A stretch of 64,000 bases of DNA from Cryptomeria japonica. Its lineage: Eukaryota; Streptophyta; Pinopsida; Cupressales; Cupressaceae. A model generated the notes under the pieces. The model was not told the DNA's origin, made no database searches, and saw only the letters and a list, made by a program, of their open reading frames with translations. The position numbers and the translations under genes are program-made. The DNA is taken from contig NC_081410.1 of assembly GCF_030272615.1 (NCBI RefSeq), forward strand, positions 221,765,415 through 221,829,414. The letters are read 5' to 3'. The number at the start of each line of letters is the position of its first letter. The stretch's first letter is position 1. Shown piece by piece: positions 23,501 to 35,800 of this stretch.

Positions 23501-24715
23501 CAAATGGATATTAAATGTGCATTTTTTAATGGAGATCTTGAAGAGGAAGTATACATTGAACAAATTGATGGATTTTCTTGGACAGATGACGATGATATGG
23601 TATGCAGGTTAAGGAAAGCTCTGTATGTACTAAAACAAGCTCCAAGAGCTTGGTATGCAAGATTGGATAAGTATCTTTTAAAGATTGGTTTTACTAAAGG
23701 AAATGCAGACAACAATTTATATTACAAAATAACTAATGATGACATCTTGATTATAGAAGTATTTGTTGATGATATAATATTTGGAGGAGAAGATGGATTA
23801 TGTAAGGAATTTTCTATTAAAATGCAGCAAAAATTTGAAATGTCTATGATTGGAGAAATAAAATTCTTTTTAGGATTGCAGATTTCACAGACTGACAAAG
23901 GTATATTCTTGAGTCAATCCAAATACTTAAAAGAGTTACTAAAGAGATTTGGGATGGAGAACTCTAAACTAGTAAGCACACCTATGACTACAAATGACAA
24001 ATTATCTCAAAGGGATGAATCTACACATGTTAATCCAACTAGATACAAATCTATGATAGGAGGTTTACTGTACTTGACACAAACCAGACCTGATATTATG
24101 AATGCAGTATGTATTGTTTCATGATTTCAAAGTAATCCTAGAGAAAATCATGAATCAACAGTAAAAAGCATTTTCCGGTACTTACAAGGGACTATAAATC
24201 TTGGATTATGGTATCCTAGAGATGAAAACTTTGAATTATGTGCATACACAGATGCAAATTGGGCAAGAGATGTGGATGATAAAAAAAACACCACCGATGG
24301 AGCATTCTTTCTTGGAAACAGACTAGTTTCTTGGTTGAGTAAGAAACAGAGTTGTACATCTTTATCAACAGCAGAATCAGAATATGTTGCAGCAATAACT
24401 AACTATACACAAGTACTATGGCTTAAGCAAATGTTGAAAGACATAAAGGTAAAATGCAAGGAACTTATTACTATATATTGTGATAACACTGTAGCAATTG
24501 ATATATCTAAGAATCCAGTACTACATTCTAAAACAAAACATGATTCTATCAAACTAAATTTTCTAAGGGAAAAAGTTGAAGAAAAGGAGATAAAACTGGT
24601 TTATGTGAATACTAAAGAACATCTTGCAAACATTTTTATAAAACCTCCGCCTAAGGAGACTTTTGAATATCTTAGAGATCAGCTTGGAGTCATACCACCA
24701 CCGGTAGAGACTTAG
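20591..24715 (+). pseudogene. Copia-1 gag-pol polyprotein
   Basis: A single frame of 1375 codons from ATG 20591 to TAG 24715, with seven in-frame stops and no frameshift. In order: gag (20591-21330), CCHC knuckle CFNCNKTGHMASRCP (about 21383), protease WIIDSGCSHHMIGD (about 21679), GAG-pre-integrase (LWNKRLCHVNFDYM), integrase core with HTDLC and RSDQGGEF (about 22430), RT with YQMDIKCAFFNGD and FVDDIIFGG (about 23760), RNase H with AYTDANWA, TAESEY and YCDNTVAI (24245-24500). The stops are TAG (20699), TAA (20969), TGA (21140), TAG (21274), TAG TAG (22529-22534) and TGA (24122). The full module set is present, so it descends from an autonomous copy but cannot be translated whole. Confidence 0.93.
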
Positions 24716-25128
24716 ATAGTTGATGATTGTCATCAACCGATAGAATTAATAGACAAATCTTTTACTTTGCTTTTTGATGAGGAAGCTACTTCTCAAGGGG
24801 AGTAGTTGGTATATTGAATTGATTGGTATTTTGTATATGAACTTAAGTTTTGTTGTAACTTTGGCATTTGATGTCAAAGGGGGAGAGATATCTATGGAAA
24901 AACACATTATCTTTTGAGGAGAGATTGGTATTGAAAAACTTTGGATACCACATGTTGCTCCCAAGGGGATAGATTGTTGTTTGGGAGAGATTATTACTGT
25001 CTATATGTATTTTGATTTCTGGTTATGATCTTTTTGGAGATTGTTGGTTTTTGGTATTTGGTATTTCTGTTTTGGCACTTTGATGGTTTTTCCATCTTGT
25101 GTTGCTATCAATGCCAAAGGGGGAGATT
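24716..25128 (+). other. Copia-1 3' untranslated region and polypurine tract
   Basis: No gene. It contains three spaced CAAAGGGGGAG or CAAGGGGA-like purine runs, near 24876, 24962 and 25116. The last (CCAAAGGGGGAGAT) abuts the 3' LTR and is the functional position. Confidence 0.8.
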
Positions 25129-28100
25129 GTTGGTATTTTGGTATGGTTTTGTTATTGATGTCAACACCTACTAAAACACTAGTACTTTGGAGATCCAACA
25201 ACATTCATCGGCAAGCAAGTAACTATTGCATAGTTACTGGTATATGGTTCACTGGCAGGATATAATGATCACTGGCACTTGGAATGATATGGAAGACACT
25301 TGGTAATATTGAAGACATCGTGTGGACATTTTGTATTAATGAATTAATCATTGGTATATTCATATTTGCATATTTGCTTTTACCGACAAATAGGTGCAGG
25401 GTTATCTAGGGTTACACAGACATGTTTATCTTTTTCAGATCAGCATGGCACGCCATGGAGATGATTAATTATTGTTGTAAATGCATTAAGCTGACATGTT
25501 CAATTGGTTATTGCATCGGATATTATATTGTTTGTAAAATATTTTTATTGTAATATCTTGTAGAGACGACCTACTAAAATTGGTCTTAGGTTATGATATA
25601 AATGTAAGATCTTATTTGTAAGATCAAGTGTGGAATGCGAAAAAGAATTGTGTGAAGGTATATGTGAGATTAAGTAGTGCAATACATGTAGACATCATTT
25701 GAAGGTGAAGTTAGGTTTTTGTGGAAGCATATCAGTATTATATCGGTACTGAATCTAGCATATGAAGATGCTATTTTGTGCAGTACAATCTTATTGGATT
25801 TAACCATCCAACTGTAGTCAGTGTGACTCCCATTTTGTGATTGAGCAGTGAGCTCTAAGTTGTTGCCCTTTTTGCATGTGCAGACCCTATTTATGTACAC
25901 TTACTATCTACAGTAGTATCATCTAATTGTGGGTAAGTTTCCCACCGTGGTTTTTCCCCTTACAGGGTTTCCACGTACAAATATTGGTGTTATGTGTTGT
26001 GGATGACTTTGTGTTTATGTTTCATGCACTAATCTTTATCGGTATAACAATTAATTGTTAAAACTTGTAAGGCCTTCCCCAAACCAAGCTTTGATTAACT
26101 TAGTTGACCATGTTTGACCCTATTAATAAATGTTTTATAATTCAATAGAATGGACTGTGTTAGACAGATAGATTGGTGAGAAAAGTAATTGAACCAAGTT
26201 ATAGAGTTATTGCACCTTGTGGTGTACATTTTGATGTGTTATAAATTTGAAATCCTAAAAGATCCATTGATTGGATAATCTTGATTTAACATATGTCAGC
26301 TATATCTGGATGTAGAACTTATATGATTCCATGATTGGATAACATTGATGAATGTTGATGCTTTATTTATATGCTTTATGATATAGAACCCTACATGATT
26401 TTTGAATAGGAAGAATTTGCGATGATATATGTCATTATTGGATTTGCAGGACTTTACTAATGATGATAGAAATAGGATGTATGTTTTATGTGTGGATCAA
26501 AACTATGAGAATTAGGATAATTGCTTATGTGAAATTACTTGGATATAAGATGTATTAAATTGTTCAAATGTAAATTATATGCAAGTGTTTGATGTGTATT
26601 ATTATTCTTGTGCTTTATATTATATGAGGTTATTTGAAGTTACTAATGTGTAATTGGGATGAGCAGGAAGTTATCCATGTGACCATGGAAATATTACGGA
26701 GAACCAAACCTAGACCTATGTATGTTCGTAAAACCAGGGTTTGTCTATTTGGAGAGACAACACCCCGTTTGTGTCGTATTTTATTCATAATAGTAAATGA
26801 TGCATGTGTTAAATGTTATTTAATTGATTTATTTAAATCCAACAAGAGACACAATTTCATGTATAATCTTGTAAAAGTATTTTCTTTGTGTCACTTGACA
26901 CATGTGTGGATTTATGTTTGAGTTTTTAAATTTGTCTCTTGGTTTAACTATAGCTTTTTCAATTAATGTAATGAGATTCCATAAATGCCTTGGGTAAAGA
27001 ATCTTTGGGATGGTCAACATAAGTTTGACCCGAAAATAAACTTCAGAGGGGTTATAAAAGGGTTAAATGGACACCTAGGGGTAGTTTAATAAGGTTTCCT
27101 AAAGCCCATAAGGTATACCTAAGGGTTAGGGGTAATTTTAGGCAAGTTTCTACTCCCATGTGACCTTTTACGCACCCTAAAAAGTGACTTTTCTAAGTTG
27201 TGCGAAAATGGAAATTAGAAGACTTGAACTAAGTTGTGAACCTTCCCTTTTGAATGAGAGTTTCCTTTCCCATTTTACCTTTCCTTCCTTTTCAGTTTTT
27301 AGAAACTTGTGAGAACTCTCACAAAGGGCTTCTTAAGCAAGAATTAGAAAATTAGTAGGTAATCACCCACTCTCCATTTTTTGAGACAAAAGAATTTTGA
27401 AAAGAAAAAAAGATAGATTTGGAATTGGAGAATTTGGTTGAGGGTAGAAAGAAAAGGCTTGTGGAATTGGGCTGCTCATCCTCAACAAAACTAGCATACC
27501 TTTGGGCAGTTTAAGGTTGGTTTTACTTTCTTGAAATGCTGTATTAAAAGAATTGCTTGTTAAAGGCTAGTTGCCCTTGCATGTATTCCTTGGAAATTTA
27601 TTTGGTGTTTTGTGCTTATGTAATTTATGTGTTTTGGGAGTAATCAAGTCCTCCTACTCTTGGGAGAGAGGATGGTCTTGTGGGTGGTAGAAGTGACAGC
27701 CCTTGAGTGAGAGGCTCTCGTTATGAGAGTGATCACAAGGGATTTTATGTGACCCTTGCTGCATGGCTTGTTTATGCATTGGGGTTCATAAGGAGGGAAA
27801 TAAGGCATGAATGCCTTGGAGGGCATAAGGAATGTGGGGTTGTTATACTTGATGTATTTGGTTTTCCATGAGGTGGCTATATGTTTTGGTTTACCATGAG
27901 GTGGCTATATGTTTTACCATACTTGCAGTCTCCTCAGGGTACTTGGTCCACTACCACCCTTGAAAAGACATCACAAATGTGTGGTGTAGTGTAGCTTGGG
28001 TTGGGATTGTGTTTGAGCTTGTGTTTTCCCTTGTCTTTTGTGTTTTCATGTGTGTAATCCTGTCTAGGGCTTGGTTCTCTGAGCTCGGGGGTGGCTACTA

Positions 28101-29107
28101 GTTAGCCTAGGCTGGGAGGTGAGCACTCCATGGTCATAGTCTATGATTTAATTATAGGTTGTTGGAAGAAAAAAGAAAGGACAAGTAGGAGTTGTTGGAC
28201 CTATGTTTTGCAGAAAAAGAATTGGAAATAGAATAGTATATATTTTAAGTTGCAGTAGTGTGAATGGTAAACTATGTTGTATCTATTTTTGGAAAGGAAA
28301 TGTATCTATGTTTTTAAGATACTCATTTAATAGAAATGAGAGATCCATTTGTAAGGTTGTCTATAATGTATTTTAAATATACTTAAAGGGAATATATTGT
28401 TTTTTTAATTAAAGTATCTTTGACTGCAAATGAATTATTTATGTTGAGATTACGTTGGGTATTGTTCTTGAGATTTTAAATGATTGCAAGCAAGTTACTA
28501 TGGAAATAATTGTTCAGATATTTCAGTAATCAAGGTTAATGAAGTTGCTGTATATATCAATTTAATCTCTATTATTTTTATTATTTCAATGTTATCTAGT
28601 TTATATATAATTGTTGTATCATTTTATTTAAGTCTGTCATTTTACTAAATTGCAGAAAATAAAAAACCTAGAGTTGGTTAGCCTATTTAATTTAAATAAT
28701 GTCATATTCAAATAGATTCAGTTTTACTTCTATTGAATTTTGTCCATCATTTAACTACAGATAATAGGTCTAAAGTCCAATGGTTTATCTCAGATGTTAG
28801 CATATGAAATTTAAAATAAAGGAAAAAGAAAAAAAAATAAAAAAATATTGCCTTATTTAGATTTGAGAATTATTAATAATCTACTCTAGGATTTTGAAAA
28901 AAAAATAATAATAACCTATTTTTACTTAAAAGAAATTAGCCTTAAATCTAATGAGAATCCAAAGCATATACATATAAATAAATATATATCTATATATTTA
29001 TTTATTTATATTTTTTTTTTTGTCAATTAAAATATATTAACATATTTAACATATTGGTGCATATGTATATATAAATATATAAATACGTATATATATAAAT
29101 ATGTATA

Positions 29108-29143
<36 letters not shown>

Positions 29144-29189
29144 TGTATGTATATTCATTTTAAATTTAAAAAAAAAAAAAAAAAGTAAA

Positions 29190-29500
29190 ATGGCTGGGCG
29201 ACTTTCCCTCCCGCACTGTGGGCGACGTCCCCTCAGCGGCGGCCGCAACCCATAGATGGGGAGGCTTCGGTCCCCCTCTGTGGGCGGCGCAGCCGAGCTG
29301 CGGGTCGTGTCCCACAGCAGTAGCTAAGGCCGCCACTGTGGGCCGAGACCCGCAGTCACGGCTGCGACTGTTGGTTGTGGGGAGCCCTTCCCCCTTGGTT
29401 TCCGCCCCCCCCTTTACACACCGCAACCCCGCCATTACCTCCATTCGGCCCTGCATGATCCATCGCCACCGCCTTGCAAAGAAAAAGATAAAAGTTAAAC
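29190..29500. repeat. GC-rich island in element A
   Basis: About 300 bp of strikingly GC- and CpG-rich sequence with several CTGTGGGC motifs, flanked by poly(A) (29169-29184) and AT-rich sequence. Open frames here are compositional. Element B has an island at the equivalent place, which suggests a conserved LTR feature such as a promoter region. Confidence 0.65.
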
Positions 29501-29747
29501 CCTAGCCTGGGTAGGGCTAGGGTAGTATAAAGATAGGGCTAGGGTAGTATAAAGAAAGAGGAGGTTTTTCTTGGAATGTAGGCATTTTAATATTATATAC
29601 AAATTTAGTTAGGGTTTGCATGGGCAATATAGTAGGGAATATAATATATATTATTATATTATTATATATATATATTTTATTACTATATATATATATCATA
29701 TCATTATATTATCATAGTATTTTTTATAATATCTATGTATATTTATT

Positions 29748-29751
<4 letters not shown>

Positions 29752-29824
<73 letters not shown>
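29752..29824. repeat. (AT)n microsatellite
   Basis: About 36 uninterrupted AT units. A (TATG)n tract lies at about 29112-29152 in the same element. Confidence 0.97.
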
Positions 29825-29826
<2 letters not shown>

Positions 29827-30662
29827 TTGTATATATATAATTATGTATATAATTATATAGGTGGAGATGTTTAGGAATTAAATATTAATGAGGTTAATAT
29901 TTATTCTTTTGTTTTAAATTTAAAAATATTGAGATGTCATAAATTAAATATTAACGAGGTTAATATTTATTTTTAAACTTCATAAAATTGAGATGATATG
30001 AAATAAATCTTAATGCAGTTAATATTTAATTGTGAATCTAAATGGGATGAGATATTTATGAATTGAAATCTGTGGATTATTATTAAATTTTAATTAAATA
30101 AAAGGAAAATATTCATTTCAAATATAATCGACCCTTTAGTTGCTTTAGCTCAGTCTAATATTTAATTATCGTTAAGAAAAATAAAGACACTTATAAATCT
30201 AGGTGTCGACACTAATTTAAATGCTTTTTAAAAACAAATAAAGACTATTGGGAGTTAATGGTATCCTTGTCTATCAAATTTAGATTTTTGGATTCAAAAT
30301 TATCTATTGGGCTAATTTTGATGAGTTAAAATAGTATTTAATTATTTTAGTATCCCGCATTTTTATTTAACTAATAATTTGCTTACTTGAGCTAGGAGTT
30401 AAGATTAACTCTAAACATAGTAAGACAAAACATGTTATAATATTTTATATTTGTCAATTTAATGTTTTAAGTTGTGATTAAAAAAAAAAAAATTTACTCC
30501 GTTCTTGCCCTAAATTTTGGGCATGACAAAACTATCTATCGGCATACTTAACTGGTTTACCGATATTAAGCATTAAGTTGGTTTAGTTGCTTTTGGTCTG
30601 AATTTATTTGACAACTGATTCACCCCCCCCCCCCTCCTCTCAGTTGTCTCTGGGACCTAACA

Positions 30663-31489
30663 ATTGGTATCAGAGCTTAGTCCTCTTTTGCAGAAGTTTA
30701 ACAACTTGAGGAGATCCAATGTCTACTAACTATTTCAGGAAGGACAATCCTAAACTTGATGGAACCAACTATGGCATATGGAAGATCAGAATGGAGACAC
30801 ATCTGAATTGCATTGGAAAGGACATCTGTCTACTAGGTCAGCCTAGTCCAACTAACTTGACTAAAGATGAAGAAAATGATTGCAAAGCAAGAGAAGCACT
30901 TTTGAGCGCATTATCAAATCAACAAATCATGGGACTATCAGATAGGTCTATTGCTAAAGCTATTTGGGATCATTTGGAAACACTGAATGAAGGAGATTCC
31001 ACACTCAAAATTGCAAAACTTGAAAGATTCCAAGTTAGGTATGAACATCTGAAAATGGAAGAAGATGAAAGGATTTCTTCTTTTATGGAAAGAGTAAATG
31101 AAATTGTTTTGGGTATTAAATGTTGTGGAGGAACCTTAAGTGAGGTTGAAATTGTTTCAAAAGTTTTAAGAGGATTGCCACTGGCATATAAAATGAAGGT
31201 TACTACTATAAATGAGTTGAGAACAATGCCTAATACATCAGTAACTAGGATACATTGATTGGAAAACTTTCAGCTTTTGAAATTGAAGAATTTGGTCTCG
31301 ATGCTACTATTAAGACAGATTTAGCCTATAAAGCATCAACATCATCTACTCCATCATTTGACAAATCTAATTGGAAAGCCTTTTATGCAAGAGAACTTGA
31401 AGAAAGTAGGAAAGAGAATGAAGAACTTGAAGAACTTGAAGCACTATTTGCAAGGAAAATGCCTAAAGGTCCAGTTGGAACTTGAAGTA
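30663..31489 (+). pseudogene. Second Copia-1-type internal domain, gag only
   Basis: Immediately right of the shared LTR lie a perfect primer site (TGGTATCAGAGC, 30665-30676) and a gag frame from ATG 30719 to a 1-base shift near 31250, then on to 31489. It is closely similar to the Copia-1 gag, but the early TAG, TAA and TGA stops of that copy are absent. Compared with the first copy it lacks about 25 bases near 30825 and has an extra ESRKENEEL segment before the knuckle. Similarity ends at 31489 after PKGPVG; knuckle and pol are missing. The arrangement LTR-internal-LTR-internal is a tandem pair, likely from LTR recombination or adjacent insertion followed by deletion. Confidence 0.88.
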
Positions 31490-31699
31490 AGTTGCAAGGA
31501 AAATAAACTTCCTCAGTTTTTTAAAACCTCGACATTGGCATCAAATCTAATACAGTTATCAACACCTGAGGCCCCAGTTGAACTTATTCAAATTTTAATC
31601 TCAACATCAACTTTAAGGCTGACTTCTTCATCAACATTACCTTCATTTTCAAAATATATCTCTCATTAACAACTAACTCTCTCATTTGATGGAGTGCAG
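31490..31699 (+). other. Non-coding or intron sequence before the SET exon
   Basis: Unique sequence after the truncated Copia copy. It holds a possible splice acceptor (TCCTCAG at about 31516), a Ser/Thr-rich open stretch to 31669, and an acceptor TGGAGTGCAG ending at 31699. Confidence 0.35.
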
Positions 31700-32444
31700 G
31701 TATCACCAAATAGGTATTTGTCAGATGTGTCTTCCTCGAGTGGGGGAAATGTAGGAATAGAAGACAAAAGTGAGACATGTAGTAGATCTAAAATAGGGAG
31801 ATCAACTAGAGGTCAAAAGATTAAAAGAAAATTCAATAAACACATGGAACTTTTCCTTGCTGAAGGGGGGTCATGTTCTTACGATGATGAGACCAAAGGT
31901 GACATCGAGGTGCCCTTGAGGTACAAACATCTATAGAAACAATGGGTACCCAAAGAACTTCCTCCAATAAACACTAATCTTTGTGTTAATGAGAGGATAT
32001 ATCACATAACACCTTCATCATTACATGGTTTGGGCCTATTTTCCATGGATGGCATAAAGGTCTGTTACAACAAAGTTCCTGAATTGATGGAGTGTGTCAG
32101 ACCTTGTTACAATTACAAAAATTGCATGCAGATTGGTTGATATAAAAAAAGTATGTGTAGGTATGCAATGTCAGCAAATAATATACAACTGAAAGATAAT
32201 GGTCAAAGTAAACGAGTGGCTGTATACATTGATGGAAGACCAAAAACAACAGGGAATATTGCAGGTTTTATAAATAGTACACGACCTGGATCAACTAATA
32301 AGCAACCAAATTTCATATTTGAGGCACGTGAGGGAAATCGTGTATTTGTATGTGCAATAAAATCAATAAGTGTAGGGGAAGAGCTGCTAATTGATTACAA
32401 TTTGAATCATATAGATACAAACAAAGTTACTATCATGCGGGTGG
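31700..32444 (+). pseudogene. SET-domain protein fragment, interrupted by element B
   Basis: One frame from a likely acceptor at 31699 to the element B insertion. A basic, Ser-rich N-terminal part (to about 31850) leads to a SET domain: YHITPSSLHGLGLF (about 32000-32042), a cysteine-containing middle, GNIAGFINSTRPGSTNKQPN (about 32252-32311) at the cofactor-binding position, and VGEELLIDYNLN (about 32373-32408). SET domains transfer methyl groups to lysines, usually on histones. The usual NHSC is replaced by NSTRPG, so activity is doubtful. Stops lie at 31934 (TAG) and 32138 (TGA). After element B and its duplicate, the frame continues at 36702 for about 25 codons. It lies between CACTA fragments and may be a captured host exon. 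Confidence 0.72.
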
Positions 32445-34082
32445 TGTAGTGCCCCTACCATAGTCAGCTTTGTAAAACTGGTTTGACCTTGGTTGACTTT
32501 TTTTATGTGGCATTCTTGGATGGTCGATTTACCATTATGTAATGTTGTAGTAAGATATTATGATTATTGTGCATTAATGTGCTTTCGCATCGATTCTTAT
32601 GTAAGTTTATTTGTTCTCCTGATTCATGTTATTAAGCTTGGGCTAACACTTTCATTAAATATATATATGTATGCTTGTATGGCTCATGGTTGTAGGAGAT
32701 TGTAGGTACAGTACCACCTAGGATCGAGGTTCATCTTCACCTGGATTCATAGGTTTGAGTGTACATATTTGGCCCTTAGAGTTTGGATTAGGGGGTCATG
32801 AAACCCTCATTTTACCCTAGTTGTGCTCAAGTGAGCATCATCAGTTGTCTGTTGGTTTCCCTTTTGTTGGGTTTGTGGGTCATATATCTGGTGTTCTTTC
32901 TTGGGTTGCGTGCTTTACGTGTGGTAAAATTGAGTATTTAATTTGATTTAATGTGTGTTTACACATTGTAATTAAGGAACTAAATTAAATAGGTTACTTT
33001 TATGTGATTAATCATTAATTAAAAATTGCTCTATTCATGTTTGTAGCAAGTTCAATTTAATGGTTATTTTAAATGATGAACTTATCCAGTTTATGCTTTT
33101 TGAAAGGAAAGGTTTAATTTATTCAAAATAGAAATAATTTAACCTATTTGGCATTTTGGAAATAGAAAGGTTAATTTCAATTAAGAGAGAAAATGAAATT
33201 TTATTAGAAAAACAAGTTTAGTATATTTGATTTGTTGAAAAGAATGATTTTTGGATTTTATTGAAAGAAAGTATTTTAAATTCAAAAATAAGAAATTAGG
33301 TCAAACATTCCACCATTTAACCTAGGTTTTGGAAAAATATGGGGGGGATTATTTTTGGAGAGTTATTTTTTTTATGGAGAAATTTGGGGAAGAATTTGGG
33401 GCATTTGGTGGAAGGAGTTTGGGGTATTTTGCAGATGGAGCTCATCTTCAACACCTCCAGGATAGCATTCAAGGTTGGCATTTTGGTTAACCCTTTTGTT
33501 TTTGTTGAAATTTGTCTGAATTTAAGGAGCTTCCTGTGTGTGTGTGGCTGCCTTTTTCTTTTAGAAAACTCTTTCATTTTGGATAGGAAGTGAGAAATTA
33601 ATTTAGTTTTGAATCCTTTGTTTCATGGATGCAAATCCATTTCTTCAATTTGGGAAAGAAATGATGTTTTAAAAATGACTGGATCAATTCTTTGTTTTAT
33701 CTCAGAAAATTTCTAAGTCTATTTTATTTGGGGGTTTTGGTTTGAAATTATAAAAAATGCATTTATATGTGTTAATCTTTTTTTATTTTCTGGAAAAATG
33801 TCCTAGAGGTTGCTCCCAATTTTTTTTCTAAGTATTGGTTTCTTGTTTAAAATTATATCTAGGTTTGTGAATACCAAGAGATTGGAAGTTGTTTGAAGTC
33901 TCTATTTGAGACTGTGAATATTAATCAAGCTAGGTTTTCCTTTTTGAAAAGCTATTTTTTTTAAAATATAAAATAAAATATGAATCTCGAAACAAGATTG
34001 TTGTTGGGCGGATTGGGTTTTGGAGGGTGGAGGAGCTAAAGCTCAACCCACGCCCCCCCCTCTCCTCCCTGTGTTCGTAGCC

Positions 34083-34222
34083 TTGACTGTGACCACAGTG
34101 TGGCCGTAGAGGCCTGCGACCACAATGTGGCTGCAGAAGCCTGTGACCACAGTGTGGCCGCAGAAGCCTGCTTCCACATTGTGGCCGCAGCGACCTAAGT
34201 CCACAGTGTGGCCACAGAGACT
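34083..34222. repeat. GC-rich repeats with CCACANTGTGG palindromes
   Basis: Five imperfect copies of a roughly 30-bp unit, each centred on CCACAGTGTGG or CCACAATGTGG, lie in the GC-rich island of element B. The core is an 11-bp near-palindrome. Open frames on the minus strand across it are compositional. Confidence 0.85.
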
Positions 34223-34470
34223 GCGTTTGGGCACACTCCATCTCCCATGGATGGAGGGTGGGCCCCGCAAGATTGCTTTTTTTTTTATATTTTGAAAAAA
34301 AATATATAAAATAAAATAAATGCATCGCGTTTTATGATGTGATTTAATTAAAATTTTTTTAATATACTTTATTAAAAGTTTTAAAATAATATTTTATTAT
34401 TATTAATTATTAATTAATATTTAAATTGTAATGTTATTATTAATTATTAATTAGCATATATTTTATTAAG

Positions 34471-34476
<6 letters not shown>

Positions 34477-34564
<88 letters not shown>
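34477..34564. repeat. (AT)n microsatellite
   Basis: More than 40 AT units without interruption, at the position equivalent to the tract in element A. Confidence 0.97.
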
Positions 34565-34568
<4 letters not shown>

Positions 34569-35800
34569 TGTATTTTTATATATGTATGCATGGAAGCATC
34601 AATTTATTTGGGAAAGGATCATCGATTTTAATTTCCTTTTTAATGAACATTTCCATTTTTTGGAAAGAATGTTATTGTATCGCAAGAGATGAGTTTAGAT
34701 TGTTGTTTTTGAACAAGTCTGAGAATGATGTTTTATTTGGAAAAATAAATATCATATTTAGTTGTTTAATGTTTATTTAATTATATTCATGTGAATTTGG
34801 TTTGAAAATCCATGATGATATATTTATGTTATGTTATGATGTAATCAAAATTTAGTGAGTTAGAAAACCATGAGCGACATGTACCTAGACAAGGTAGACA
34901 AATTGTAATCAAACTTAGATCGATTAGAAAACTGGATCGTTTGTAATGTTTAAATGATATGGAAGAAGACTGTCTTTTCTGATTTATGTCTATGCATGTT
35001 TGTTTTTCTGTATTCGCATTTGCTTAAGAAATGACAAGTCCTTGTTTGTGAATGTTGGATATTGTCACATGTTGATTTGGGTACCTGTTTATGTCTTTGA
35101 TCTCGAGTGTTTACTGTTTTCATGTGTTGGTGTTGTATCCAGTCATGTCTTGTTGTTTTTGCCCTTGTGAGAACCTGATATTCATGTTAGACCATGGGTT
35201 TCTTATGATGGGTTGCGAAGACTTAGTTTCATGGATGCACCAGTTGATTTTTTGTATTTGTTTCTTATTATGTTCAGTTGGATCCTTTTCCTAATTCAGG
35301 GATCATTCTTGTATTTATTGACTGATGTGGTCGTATGTATTATTGGTTTAAGTACGCCTTGATGGCAAGATGTAAATGATGTGAACCTTATGTATTCTTC
35401 ACCCTATTATTTTATCAAAGAGGTATTGTAGTTGAGCAGACCCGGAGATGTAGCCCACTAGGGGTGAACTCCGATATCATTTTGGTGTTATGTGATGTTT
35501 ATGTTATTTTGTTTCCTCTCTAATTTAGCATGTATGGATGGCATTATGTTAAAATGTTTATTGTGGATTAGATGAAGTTAATCGTAAATGCATGTATGTA
35601 GTCATCTTATTAATGCAGTAATTTGGATCACAAAGAATGTAAATTTGAATAATGGAATTGTATTCATTTGTTGATAATTCAATTAAAGTATGCTTGGAAA
35701 GCATTTGCTATCTTATAATAAAATTAAAGTACGTAGTGAAATTAGATTGATGATTAATGTTTTAATGAAAGTTTGGGCGAAATGTATGGTTAAAATTGTA

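Larger units (their letters stand above)
26066..30528. mobile_element. Element A: 4.46-kb solo-LTR-like insertion, TSD AAACT
   Basis: Begins TGTAAGGCC and ends GGGCATGACA, with exact AAACT duplicates at 26061-26065 and 30529-30533. No open frame has a protein-like composition and there is no internal primer site or pol. The ends are imperfect inverted complements, and the right end read in reverse (TGTCATGCCCAAAATTT) resembles starts of long LTRs of plant Tekay/Del-type chromoviruses. I therefore read it as a solo LTR, probably minus oriented. It contains a GC-rich island (29190-29500) and an (AT)n tract. Alternative: a non-autonomous element with very divergent short LTRs. Confidence 0.7.
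19473..30662 (+). mobile_element. Copia-1: Ty1/copia element with LTR-like insert A in its 3' LTR
   Basis: 5' LTR 19473-20534, initiator-Met primer site, one gag-pol frame 20591-24715, polypurine tract, 3' LTR 25129-30662 split by element A (26066-30528). Gene order protease, integrase, RT, RNase H identifies Ty1/copia. The base run before the 5' LTR is TTTCC. No matching duplicate is seen after the 3' LTR because a second internal domain follows instead. It was inserted into the CACTA DUF4216 segment. Confidence 0.9.
25129..30662 (+). repeat. Copia-1 3' LTR, split by element A
   Basis: The LTR occupies 25129-26065 and 30534-30662, together about 1066 bp, matching the 5' LTR. Between them lie element A and one copy of its target duplicate. 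A polypurine tract lies on its left and a primer-binding site (30665) on its right, so it serves as 3' LTR of one internal domain and 5' LTR of the next. Confidence 0.9.

Noticed and set aside
29166-29505. Overlapping ORFs on both strands in the GC-rich island
   Set aside because: GC-rich sequence lacks stops by composition; the products are Pro/Ala/Arg-rich and unlike known proteins.
29620-29874. ORFs across (AT)n tracts here and at 34475-34780
   Set aside because: Tyr-Ile repeats from the microsatellite, not genes.
26066-30528. Element A as a DNA transposon with terminal inverted repeats
   Set aside because: The inverted ends are short and imperfect, and TG...CA with a 5-bp duplicate fits an LTR better.
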